DNA of 64,000 nucleotides. Origin: Glandiceps talaboti (Eukaryota > Hemichordata > Enteropneusta > Spengelidae). The translations under genes and the position numbers were made by a program. Each line of letters begins with the position of its first letter. The stretch's first letter is position 1. A model generated the notes under the pieces. The model was not told the origin of the DNA and searched no databases. It saw nothing but the letters and a program-made list of their open reading frames with translations. The stretch is taken from assembly GCF_964340395.1 (NCBI RefSeq), contig NC_135555.1, positions 7,521,431 through 7,585,430 on the forward strand. Direction: 5' to 3'. Shown piece by piece: positions 1 through 12,544 of this stretch.

Positions 1-240
1 CAAAATTAAAGGAGTGTGCAAAAATGTGTTGACAAAGTAGACACGGCAAGTTTCGAGATCAAATGTCAAATATACACAGAATGTATAGTATACATGGTGT
101 ACACCTGAAAATGTCTGCTGACTTATTCTGTCCTTAGACTGGATAGGGAGGCATGTAAAAACTACCACAATATGACCATTAGTTACTGTGGGGTAAACAG
201 ACTAATTGTACAGGTACATTTTGTAAGTTCAATACAATAC

Positions 241-290
241 AGCTGTCGTTGTCGTCGTCGTCGTCGTCGTCGTCATCGTCGTCATCGTCG

Positions 291-358
<68 letters not shown>

Positions 359-383
359 GGTGGTGGTGGTGGTGGTGGTGGTG
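241..383. repeat. Compound trinucleotide microsatellite (TCG/TTG/TGG)
   Basis: Successive blocks of TCG, TTG and TGG triplets form a 143-bp array. It is open in several frames on both strands, giving poly-Cys, poly-Trp, poly-Asn and poly-Asp frames that are artefacts. Confidence 0.95.
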
Positions 384-774
384 GGAATAATATGATATGA
401 ATAGCGGGAAATACATACTATTAGTCTAGAGATATTAAACATGTAAATGGCACTGAAACAAAAACAACAGTTTACCCAGACTTAGCTAGCCTACCAAAGT
501 CCTGAATTTCTGTACAGTTAAATCTTGACAGGACGGCATACATGTTAGTCTGGGTGCCACCATGGTTTCTAACTAAACCACAAGTGGAGGTGTAAATGGT
601 AACGATACTGTATAGGAACTAGACTCCATACATGTATACATGTATGTAATTATACTTTCATAGTGTTCATGTGTCACATGCCACTTCAGTTTCATGGGGA
701 GGGTTACACTGTTTCTACATGTCCTACAACACGTGATCACCCTATAATTTTTTCATAAGATGGTTCAGTAACCA

Positions 775-1533
775 CAACTCAAGCTGCTAGACCCTTGGGC
801 AATTCTGTTAAATTTAAAAGTGACCAAAGGTTCCATAACACCAAAGGTGCTGTCAAGGTCTTGCCCAACAACTGCATACCAGAGGTACTGTCATTGTTGG
901 CTTTTGTTCAGCAACTCTCGGCCCTCTGAGCCCAGATCTGGGTCTTACTACAAGACTAAGTAACCGGCAGCACCAATTTGTAGTTGCCAGTTAGAGACCA
1001 TGATGGGGGCAGCATATCAAGCCTATTAAGGGAATGACACTGGGGCCATTGTTACTCACTGTGATTGTTCATGGAGAACACTCCATGTTTAATACATGTT
1101 ATGAGGGGTAATTTGTTTTCTCATTCTCATAATTATGACAACTCCAGTGTTGAACCCATTCACATTTAATATACATGTACATCATTCAAACACTGATGGC
1201 ATGGGTTCAAGGCCATAGCCATATTAATTTTGCAAATGTATACATTATTACTAACTAAAAATTATACTGGTATATAAAAGGTAATATGTGCGGGCCATTT
1301 GTCACTTTGTGTACTAGTTACAGGAGTGTTTGCATGAAAGGTCTTTACTGAGAATAGCCTAGCTGTTACACACTTAGGCAACTCTACAAACTTTAAATGT
1401 AACCACGGGCTGCATAAGCACCAAAGTCACTGTTAAGGACTTCCCCAAGACACCTGAGGTATCTGTCATCCTCGGCTTTTGTTCAGTAACCTTCTGAGAG
1501 CAGGTCTAGGTCTGACTACAAGACTATACTGAG
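775..1533 (+). repeat. Two direct copies of a dispersed repeat (775-960 and 1365-1533)
   Basis: The two segments align over about 170 bp. They share the order caccaaagg/caccaaag, ctgtcaagg/ctgttaagg, ggcttttgttcag and ctacaagact. A third, inverted copy is recognisable at about 51365-51520. I do not recognise the family and see no coding potential; it looks like a short non-autonomous element. Confidence 0.7.
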
Positions 1534-2028
1534 AATTTACAGGCTGTACTCAAACCTGCATTGCATTCCATACATACATCCTCAACTCAGAGTTTGGAAT
1601 AATATGGCTACTGTGTACAGCACTAGTACACAATGAATTCCAATACAATGAGATCAGACAAATAAATAAAAGGACAAAAACATGTTTTGTGAAAAACTCT
1701 ACAAATATCTTTCCATCATTTTTTTAAAATCTTTCCTATCATTCATCACTTTGATTTTTATCTATCAAAATTAGTCATATACATCAGAGTAATTTCATAA
1801 TATTTACTGAGGGCCCAAAACTCATGGGTTATGTGAAAATGGTAATCTTAAGCTAAACTCGAACAGGAAAAACATATATAAAACCTGTATATTTCAGTGG
1901 TTACACAACACAAGATAAGGTCTAAGTCACATCCTCTATGATTCTATTTTTGGTTCTCCTGCTAGCTGTTCTATTTTGGGTTCTCTTGTAAATTTGTTAC
2001 TACTTTATTTTAGATTCTCCTGTTGTTT

Positions 2029-2037
2029 TTGTTGGTT

Positions 2038-2078
<41 letters not shown>

Positions 2079-2207
2079 CTGTTGTAGGTTCTCCTGTTAT
2101 TGTTGTTCTGTTTTTAGTCCAGATGCTATTAATTGGGTTTGATTGTGGAGTAAGAGATGAATCGATAACATGATGACATCCAGACTATTCTATTTTAGGT
2201 TTTTGTG

Positions 2208-2258
<51 letters not shown>
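2029..2258. repeat. Two (TTG)n arrays with TTCTCCTGTTGTT-rich surroundings
   Basis: Arrays at about 2029-2078 and 2203-2258 are pure TTG. They are embedded in degenerate repeats of the phrase 'ttttaggttctcctgttgttct' running from roughly 1930 to 2430, which suggests an older minisatellite from which the triplet arrays grew. Confidence 0.85.
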
Positions 2259-2259
<1 letters not shown>

Positions 2260-4819
2260 CTGTTGTAGGCTCTCTAGTTCTATTTTAGCTTCTTTGTTGT
2301 TGTTGTTCTTTTTTTAGGTTCTTGTGCTGTTCTTTCATTGGTTTATTTTAGGTTCTCCTGTTGTTGTTTTTGTTTTCCTGTTGTTCTATTTTAGATTCTC
2401 ACATTGTTCTATTTTAGGTTCTCCTGTTTGGTTATTTCATAACAACTTGCTATATGGAATATAAAAGTTGTAGCATGATAGTTACTTCTGAAATGGCTAT
2501 CAAAAATTTAAACATGTGACACAGTTATGCATTGTGTATCTACAACTATGATCAAAATATTACCAACTTTTCACTTTTCAGTTTCATTATTTAACAAAAC
2601 AATAACCTGATCATGCATGTACTTGATTGGAATACACTGAAACTTAACATGCAATTACCATGATTATACAGTGTGGATTTCATGTATGTTTGACTTCAAA
2701 CAATTGCCTGATGAACACATGTACACATGAAAAAGGAAACCGTTTTCGATTACTTGGCCCTATCTAGAGGTCAATCTCTGCTGACCCCAATGCATTGACC
2801 AATATAACTCTTCCATGGGTCATTCATTCAACTGTCTATTTCTTGAAGAAAATAACTTACTGAGAACAGTTAAACAATGGCACAGGTTCCGCCCCCCTCC
2901 AAAACATACTGATGTAATAATAAGTCATGTTTGCAATACTGTTACTGTACATGTATGTACAGGCGCCGGGATGACAGTTTTGATGCTTTCAATAATCACA
3001 CCGACAAACTATTGACTTTTGTGTGCATGTAGTCTAGTTACTAATATATGTAGTCATTGAAAAGTGAAGAAAAAAAATGTTTTCAGTTAATTTACCCTAT
3101 CTAGTTTTTCCCAGCTGAAAGACATCATTGGTTTTCAAATCATCCCAATTTCTAGATTTGAATGCCAACAAGTCTCAGTTAAAATCAGACATCACAAAGA
3201 AATATTAAAGCTATATTTACAGGTCAGCTCTCCTAAACAAGTTGTTTTTAATTATAATACAATATTTACAAATGTTCCATGAAACTAAAACAAAGTGCAA
3301 ATGACAGCGTCTTAGTAACAAAACTGTGGAAATCATTTGAAATGTTTCACTTTCAAGTTCTGAATCTTACAGTACGATTTATAGTGACATGGTCTGTAAC
3401 TGAGCCCCTGGACAAAGTTTGAATAAATCAGTGTGCAAAATATAATGCAAACATACAGATCAAAAGTCATTATGCAATGTAATAGAAGAAAATCTGAGTT
3501 GTCAAAGTGTGAGGAGTTGATTGAAATATGTGCCAAGGGGTTCAGACACAGTGCCTGATGTTTCTCAAATTTAGTGCGTAGCCTAGATTCCAGTCATGTG
3601 GTGATTTCTGACTCCCACCTTTCCCCTAACACGTCTGGCCTTTTCATTTTTATTTACCTTAAAAACTGCTGTGTTTTACCTGTTAGATAATTAGTGCCTT
3701 TTGTTAGACAAGGTATCACTTCCAGTAACATTCAAGTACCCCTACAAGCTGTACAATACATTAACTATCACGGTTTGTCTTGGACAATTCAAAACTGGCA
3801 TTAAACCAAACAACACAACAAAGACATCGACTTGGGCAATTGAGAACACCTTTTTAATCGAAATACAATGAGAAAAGAAGAAAATAATAAAATGCAGAAC
3901 TTACTTCCTTATACTTTTTAAAACTTGAAAAAAAAAAACAGTTTAGAATCTGAGCTGTTTTCTTGTATACTATGTATGAGAAGGAAATGAATTGTCCTCA
4001 AGAATAAAGATTAGTACACATAGAATTTAGACTACAGACAAACACATACTGAATGCATGCTCTCCTGTTTTACATGTCCACAGCAATCTGAAATGCCGTA
4101 TACAGAGTGTGAAATTCAGGCTACAGACAAACTACTAACTAGCACTGAATTCGTGCCATCCTGTTTTACATCTATGGAATGATTTGAAACATCCTATAGT
4201 AAGTATAGATCATAGCTACAGACAAACTTGATCTGAATACATGGTGTCCTGTTTTACACTTACATACAAAGAGAAGTTTGGAATGTCTTATAATAAATTT
4301 TGGTTCCTGTACAGTAGTAGCTACTCCAGTAACCAAAAGGGGAAAACCTGTACAACTTGTCATAATCTTGGTGGGGAACCCCAGTAAAATACCTGGGGAA
4401 GTTAGGTAGCTTTAACTCAATAGTTACCACCCCTAACTAATAAACTGTCCAGGCTAAGATCAAATTAGCATGATATATGTTCAATTGTAGTACATATATA
4501 GCTAGTTACTCACTACCCACATAATACTTCCTTATACAAGTCACAATGTCTACCACATACAGATCCATATTTGTATGTACATGTATAATACAAAGCATGT
4601 CATCATGTGAACAATAGTCAATACCACACAAGATATTAGTCCAAACCACATATTTACTAATACTACCTTATAAGGTTAAAACCATTTTGTAAACATATTA
4701 GGCATTGGTGTAGTATAATATAGGAAACATAAGTTGACTCATAACCTAGTTTCACACACAGGATATATATATCTTTTAAGTTTTTGTTTTATTACATCAT
4801 TCAATCCAAATAAGTAATA

Positions 4820-4925
4820 AGCACTGTGTGTCTATTCAGCACTTGTCTATTCAGCACTGAATTACTGTGTCTATTCAGCAATTGTCTATTCAGCACTGAA
4901 TTACTGTGTGTCTATTCAGCATAAA
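4820..4925 (+). repeat. Short tandem repeat with unit around 'tctattcagcac'
   Basis: The phrase gtctattcagca occurs five times in 100 bp in a higher-order pattern of about 41 bp that includes 'ctgaattactgtg'. No gene is associated. Confidence 0.8.
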
Positions 4926-5315
4926 CAGAGGATGAAATGTACAAAAGATCAAATTACATTTCGTATCAAAACTTATCAAATGACATTTAACTTAAGTAAA
5001 GTCGTTTTATAGTCCCTGATGAGATACCCAATATAATTTGATATCACATCAAATGGTGGTTTATCTCTCATGTTAGCTTTGCATGCAAAATCTACTTTAC
5101 TAATATTACAAGTAAAATCTACATGTACCTATCCATCACTGACAGTTGGTTATATTGTAAGTCATGATTTAAAATCATGTCAATGTGAGTTTGTTATAAG
5201 TGATGATCACAGTAAAATCTACCTATCCATCACCTTGAGGGTACTATTACAAGTGATGATTTAAAATATCTATTAATAATATTAGGTGAATAATCATACA
5301 TTTCATAACCTATGT

Positions 5316-5465
<150 letters not shown>

Positions 5466-7195
5466 ATATTTGTAATTTCTAAAAATGTATTCCCAGTAAA
5501 AAGACTGACTGCACTATAATTTTTTTCTAAAAGTAACAGTGTTTTAATAATTGTTGACAGTACTCCATATGCAGTTTATTTATTGCTAGTTCTAGTGACT
5601 ACCCATCAGCTGTTCACTGGAATTTTAAACTTCATTTGATGTAAATGAAATGAATCATAAATGGCATATTAATGCACTTAGAAGTGGAAATACTAGCTGA
5701 ACAGATTATGAGTAACTGGAGGAGTATTAAAAAACTTGGAATGTATGAATAACATCTATTTTATGCTATGTCTGATTCTGATTTGAAACAAAACATTATA
5801 CATACTTCACCATATTTCACATAGTACCTACTATTAGTACAATAAATTGCATAAACACTCAAGATTTGTTGTTACAAGGAAAACACTGGTGCATGCAAGG
5901 AATGGTGCAAAAATACTTGAATGGTGTTTTCTGTTTTTAATACTTGACAGGAAAGACATACAAGTACAAGAATATTTTCATATATTATAACATATGTCAT
6001 GTAAACATAATGTTCAGTGCATGGTTGGGACATACATGTAAATACAAGTTCTTGCTTTTCTTTCATTTTTTGAACACTTGTCCCAAAGTGGCCATCAGCT
6101 AAATGTATGTACCCTCTGACAGTCCACAATCCATGACATAAATTTTGCTTATAAAAGGGAACATGAGTGAGGCTCATTTCATCATAGCTGCATATCTTAT
6201 GCTCATGATGAGACACATACAAGATATTTCTACCAACCAACCATTCATCATTCAGCCTCTATATACATTGTAATAGTGTTATGAAGTTTGGCAATTCTGG
6301 CTCATCAGATTCCTCCTGCACATTGGGCTATGGCATCATCATAGCTAGCCAAACATGATCTAATTCTTACTTTGTTATATTATCCAAAAAAAAAAATTCT
6401 CCCATATTTTACTACATAAATTTACTGTTTTTTGTTTATGCTGGGATGTGAATAGAATTTATTTTTGGTATCTTGACAATGATAATTTCCACAGCACCAA
6501 ACAGTCATGAACCAGCACCAAACAGTCTACAATTTAGTGCTACAATCTACCAAATTTTAATACTGTGTTCATCATGCATAAAACTTAAAAGTATGTCTAT
6601 CACCCATACATCATGTAGACAAAATAATTTCTTAGTCTTTCATTATAATTGTTTTGTTTCCCCAATGTTTTATTTCCTTTTTTGTCTTTACATATACTGA
6701 CAGTGACACTGTGATTTCTAAATTTAATGACTGAAGAAGCTGGCAATAAAATTTCTTGTAAACTTTCACACATTCACTTTGACAATTCAATAAACTAAAC
6801 ACAGTTCATGGGCAGCCTTTGATCAACGATCTATACCCTCGACCTCCCCTCTACACTGAATGCAAGGTCACCTGTGGGCTGTGTTTATATTATCCAACAG
6901 CTTTGTAATCAAAATTAAAAGTCTGTAAGCAGTGTAAATGTGTGTATAATGTACTTCTAAGTTCTATACATGAATTAATCGATCACAAATTTTGGTTACA
7001 AGAATTGGGACAATTACAATTGTCCGTGATTGAAAAACTGAACTATGTCACATTTCCTACTCACTGTTGTCACTTCAAAACGATTGAAGAACCTGATTTC
7101 TGTACACAAGTTTTGCCGTGAATGGTTCTTCCTGTTAGTACCGTTTGACAAACAAACATCGTGGCAGTACGTACGTGTATAAATGATGCACTTAC

Positions 7196-7442
7196 CAACA
7201 AACGATCTTCCCATTTTTCCGTCTTCGGTTCCACTTTCACAAGTTTATATACTATGTGTTTACCCTTGTCTCCCAACTCATTTCGAATGCTCTCTACGTA
7301 AAGAAAAAAATTTGCAAGTAAATGAAGTTAGCAATGTTAATTTCTGTGGTGAATGTCGTTTACCGTATTGAATGCAACGTCTCTGAGCTATCTATCAACA
7401 CTTGCCTGTTATTTCCTTCGGTACATCCTGCTGTGTCGACAT
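7196..7442 (-). CDS. CARMIL: CARMIL-like (LRRC16) protein, first two coding exons
   Basis: Two minus-strand exons, 7442-7406 and 7293-7196, join in frame to give 45 N-terminal residues starting MSTQQDVPKEITESIRNELG and ending EKWEDRLL. The block DVPKEITESI followed by basic and then EDR-type residues resembles the start of the PH-like domain of CARMIL (capping protein regulator and myosin 1 linker) proteins, which at this position have DVPRELIESI. CARMIL proteins bind capping protein at the plasma membrane and control actin assembly. The first intron appears to use a GC donor (ACAG followed by gcaagt) and a tag acceptor; the second exon ends at a consensus gtaagt donor. The rest of the gene (remaining PH-like region, leucine-rich repeats, capping-protein interaction region) should lie left of this window, beyond a long intron. 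It is head to head with COQ9, 1.8 kb apart. The family call rests on a short match, so it is moderate; a spliced start exon here is more certain than the name. Confidence 0.55.
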
Positions 7443-8027
7443 CTTGTCTTACGGTTTTGACCCTAGTGGGCCTTTAGACTATCACTGGTCTGTTATATTA
7501 CTCTTATAATCACATAAAGGAACTTTTTTTAGTGAAGGAAACAGAACTTTGGAAAGGCGGAAGTAAAATTGTAGTTGGGAGTGTCCGCCATGATCTAATC
7601 TGTGTAAGTAAGAGTCCCTAACATGATAGAAATTCCACAACCCTAAAGCTATCACCAGTGCTCATCACTCTCAACACAACTAAAGTGTCGTCATCGGGTC
7701 TCCATCTTTACTATATATATTATAACGTGATTATTAAATTCCATTTTGCCTTGCATCCTGTTTTGTTTAAATTTAAAAAAAAAACATATTTCAATACATC
7801 TGTGGTACAGCAGAGAATGTTTCATTTAATAATTAATAATCATAATCTTTGATTCTTATAAAGAGCATTACATTAAAATTAATCTCAATGTGCTGTACAA
7901 CTGATTGGAGAAAAAAAACAGACAAAAAAGACAACAAAAATACACTATCTAAAAATAAAACTGTTAAAACTGTTAAAAATGACTCGATATTATTTACTGT
8001 ATAATTAGAAGTTGACCGAGGTCTATT

Positions 8028-8030
<3 letters not shown>

Positions 8031-8089
<59 letters not shown>
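8031..8089. repeat. (CA)n microsatellite
   Basis: About 29 uninterrupted CA units in the CARMIL-COQ9 intergenic region. Confidence 0.97.
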
Positions 8090-8091
<2 letters not shown>

Positions 8092-8236
8092 TTTGCGAAG
8101 TTTGTTTGAATGTAGAATGGCTGAATATAGTAGATCAAAATATGTCTGGGTTTTTTAGAAATGTGTTACTTTTCCTAAACATTACTATCTTTTAAGTTTA
8201 CAATTTGAATTGGAAAGGTTTATAGCAAGTTATTGT

Positions 8237-8520
8237 GCCCAAATGTCACCCAAAAATGTCATCCAAAAATGTCACCCAAAATATCACCCAAAAATACCAT
8301 CCAAAATGTCACCCAAATGTCACCCAAAATGTCACCCAAAAATGTCATCCCAAATGTCACCCAAAAATGTCGCCCAAAATGTCACCCAAAAATGTCATCC
8401 CAAAATGTCACCCAAAAATGTCATCCAAAAATACCATCCAAAATGTCACCCAAAAATGTCATCCAAATTATCATCCCAAATGTCACCCAAAAATGTTATC
8501 CAAAAATGTCATCCAAAATG
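8237..8520 (+). repeat. 13/14-bp minisatellite, unit AAATGTCAYCCAA
   Basis: About twenty copies of a 13-14 bp unit alternate between 'aaaatgtcaccca' and 'aaatgtcatccaa' forms. Because no unit variant creates a stop, all three plus frames are open for about 100 codons and encode CHPKMSPKN-like peptides. This is a property of the repeat, not evidence for a gene. Confidence 0.92.
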
Positions 8521-9240
8521 AGAGAAATGAGAGTGATAGATACTAATGAAGTGTGCATGTCACATGCTGAGAAAGAAATTAGAGGTTTGTGAACAATTTG
8601 TCAAAATCTGGGATTGCATAGAAATTAATATTTCAAATTTTGATACTTTCAAAATTACAAAGGTTTAGACATAGGGTGTAAACATGCTAGATTTCCATTG
8701 AAATTAGTAAGTATGATAATAATCAATCATCTTGAATTATTACAACTATTTTTTTTTAACTTCAAAATCTGCATTTTATCTTAGGATGTTGCCAAAATTG
8801 ACTAATCATTTGTGAAAATTTGACAGCTCTTTCATGAGAACCGTCACAAATATTTTTTTTAAAAAGTCAGTCAAAGGAACAACTATTTTATTACAACTCT
8901 TCCACACACTTTCAACAAGCTCAGTGAACAATCTTTTTCTCAAAACACTTTATTTCACGTGAGTTAGGGGTCTTTGTATTTCGACCATACCACTTTCCGA
9001 AAGTAAGTTGTGATGTATATTTTTTGTGTTTTCGAGCTACTAGATATAATTATCATCCCGAGTTACGTGTGTTAATCAAATAAAATAGATAATAATATGG
9101 TATTTTGTATTAGTTTTGAAAGGATAAATGACATTTTTGTTGTTAATCGCGAAGTAATCCCCTTGTTTATGCTAATCCCCCACTAGTTGACAATGGAATA
9201 GACCACCCCAGGACGTTCACTCGCACACATCGACCTAAAG

Positions 9241-11772
9241 ATGGCGTACAGCTGTGGTCACAATCTTCTGAAGACATCGCTCTTACTCGTCACTAGAACA
9301 GGTGAGATCGTATACTGACTACTAAACACATACTTGGATATAGTATTATCATGAAAATGCACTGGTTTGTTTTTCAAAATCGTCCAGACGACGAGTGAAT
9401 TATAGCCCGAACATCATCACATGTGATGTAACACAATTTGGGGTTTACATAACATAATGAGCAAGATGAAATCTCGAGAGACATAACAGCTTAGTAAACC
9501 GTGAGGGCCGTGTATGAACTTGTAACGTTGGCCTCACGTCGATAACATCAACGGGAGTTCTGTCTTGTTCGGAAATGGTGATGGCCAGCCATGGCAAACA
9601 GGAGTCCCAAGTACCATATATTAGGGATTAACCATTTCATAAGGGGGGGGGGGGTCTAAATACGGAAACTTGCTTGTGGGACAGTATATTCTGTATGTAG
9701 CACAATCTTAGTATATAATTATAATAATGAAAATGTTAGTTTTTATATAATAGTGCTTTCCGACAATGTGCTCAAAACACTTCACAATTATCACCCATGG
9801 TATGGACCTATAAAGGCACAGCTGACCCTTATATTTCCTCTACTCCCTTGGAAGCATACAATCCATAGCACCCATCTGAACCCATATTAGTGCATAGGAT
9901 TAAAGCATCAACATTGTAACTTCTATCCTACCAGGTATTCAATTATTATATAGCGAGGTTGACTGGGGCAAAATCCTAGTTCAAATCTTATCCAAGGACT
10001 TTAGCCATCAGAAACAAATGGCATTTAGTGAGGCTCAAACCCACAACCTGCAGATTCCAAGTCAGCCACTCTAACAATTCAACCATCAGAAACATAAACA
10101 ATGAGATATCAACATAGTACAATCTCTCACCCATTTACCTTCATGTCTCATCCATAATGATATCCCCCTATTTCATATTTCATCCTTATTTCACCACTAT
10201 CTGGTCTGATGTTTCTGTTCCATTTACATATTTACACACCTCACATCTTTTACATACATGTATGATAATGTATCGTCTATACATACCTCATGTCTAAGCC
10301 ATTTACACCCACATCAAGTACAATGTCCTCTTTTCTGATCATTGCTAGTATTCGATAAAGACCTACATGTAATGCATTTTGTAATACTGATCATGCTACA
10401 TTTGTAGTTCCAAAATGAAGCTTATCAAATTTCTTTACATAATTTGACTTTTTTTTCAGGTCTTAGGAGATGTATTGTAAATGGCAAGCAAAGTCTGTGT
10501 ACAGCTACAAATAATAATGGCAACGGAGTAAGGTAATACCAATAACACACAGTTTTCATGCTACAAATATCACTGTTATGTGGTTTTTAAGTTTCAAGTA
10601 ATGAAATGCCTCTTTCTACTTAGTTCCAATTATGTTGACAATTTGTACTGTTTTGTCCTATTTTAAAAGATTACACCCGTTAACCATACATCATCAGATT
10701 CAACAAACTCTTTTAGAACAGCTTAATTAAAACTAATTAGTTCTTGTATCACAACAAGGGTTACTTACGAGTAACATTTCCCCTGTTCAGGTAACTTGTT
10801 GACAAACTTTGCTGCAATTGCCACTAGGCCAAAAAAAAAGCCTGTCAACCTGAGCAGGTGAAATGTTACTTGTAAGTTATTCAATCCCCTCAGTCGTGAT
10901 ACAAGAACTAATCATTACTGTTTTAATGACCTAGTAAATGTATGTAAGGATAACTTACATGAAAGTGTTACATCATGTATAACTCTACAGAAAGTAACTT
11001 TTAAGAGATGCACACACTACATTCTCAGAACGAAACATTATTCTTAAAGAATCAGAAAAAAAGAACAAAACATTTGATTGTTTACAGTGGTGAAGAAATC
11101 TATGAAGATGGAGAAAGTGAGCAAGCAGTAGAGACAAGAATTCTTAATACAGCATTATCATTTGTTCCAATTCATGGATGGAGTCGTCAATCACTTGCTG
11201 AAGCAGTAAAGGCTGAAGGTTATCCTAGTATCACACATGGAATGTTTCCAAGAGGAGGCGGAGATCTAGTTCATTTCTTTGTAAGAAATTGCAATGAAGA
11301 GCTAGCAGCAAGTATGTCTAGTGACATGAAAGAAAGAGAGGCAGATGAAACAATGTGAGTGGCTGCTGAATTTTTAGTATGACTGAACTGAAGGTTCATT
11401 AGTACTATACTTAGTAAGTAAATCCCACATATTCATTTATCATTGATTTTATCACTTTGCCTTGAACAGTCATCCAATTAGACACCCAGAGTATATTCCC
11501 ATCAACTTTCACAGCAGTTTGCCAAACTTCTGATATTCCACCAATCTACAGTGACATCATCATGGAAGGTGGACAGTTAGATTTACATAACTGACAAGTA
11601 CTTTCACACCTGAATTTACATCTATTGAAGCTAACCTTTTCACACCTCTGGTTACTCAACACCTCCAGCAAAATTTGGATCATTCTGTCAGATCCAGTTA
11701 GACAATGAAGAAGGACAAGTGATTTGTTCAAAACATGTCTGTTTCTCAATCAAAAGTGGCAAAAGAGAACTT

Positions 11773-11812
<40 letters not shown>

Positions 11813-12380
11813 TTGAATTGTATGATATTCTAGTACAAACTATTATTGACAGTTTAACTAGTGATCAATTAATACATCATTGACAAAAATGTCCATTTAT
11901 GTTTAAGTAGACTTGTTTCCAAGGTTACAAAGCTAAAATTATCTTTTCATTCCTGTTTTCCAGAAAAATGAGTACAACTACTATATTAAGAGATGCCACA
12001 GAATCAAGACTACGCATGATTACACCATATATAGATACATGGCCTCAAGCCATGGCATTAACTGCACTTCCAGAAAATATACAAGAACATTTCAAAAATC
12101 TAGGTATATTAATGGATGATATGTGGTTCTATGCAGGAGATAAATCAACAGATGTAAGTCTTCTTTATAGCACAACTTAAATAAATAGATAAACTGCTTT
12201 AAGGTATAATTATGCATAGATCAGTACATATAGGGTTAAAGACCAAGTTTGGATGAGGATTCAAATTTAGGTGAGACAAACTATTGTCTGATAGAGCTAT
12301 AGAAGTTGGTCCTGAACTGATAAATGATTACATTAATCTACTGATAAGCGCACTAAATGAGAGAACCTGAAATTGAATCA

Positions 12381-12432
<52 letters not shown>

Positions 12433-12504
12433 GTGTGTACATGTGTTGTGTGTGTGTGCATGCATGTATGCATGTGTGTGTCTGTGTGCGTGTGTCTGTG
12501 TGCG

Positions 12505-12544
<40 letters not shown>

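Larger units (their letters stand above)
7443..9240. other. Intergenic region between divergent CARMIL-like and COQ9 genes
   Basis: No exon was found. The region must hold both promoters. It contains a (CA)n array (8031-8089) and a minisatellite (8237-8520). The last 60 bases before the COQ9 ATG are GC-richer than the surroundings, as expected of a promoter-proximal 5' UTR. Confidence 0.6.

Noticed and set aside
179-442. Open frames of poly-Cys/Trp and poly-Asn/Asp
   Set aside because: They are produced entirely by a compound trinucleotide array; no homology or splice support.
5872-6240. 122-residue minus-strand open frame
   Set aside because: No recognisable domain, no good splice sites, composition like flanking intron DNA.
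8210-8592. Three overlapping plus-strand frames of CHPKMSPKN repeats
   Set aside because: They are readings of one minisatellite whose unit lacks stops; not evidence of a protein.
11008-11087. Alternative COQ9 start at the ATG at 11008
   Set aside because: Joining exons 1 and 2 gives a mitochondrial presequence and correct phases; the 11008 frame is intronic up to the tttacag acceptor.
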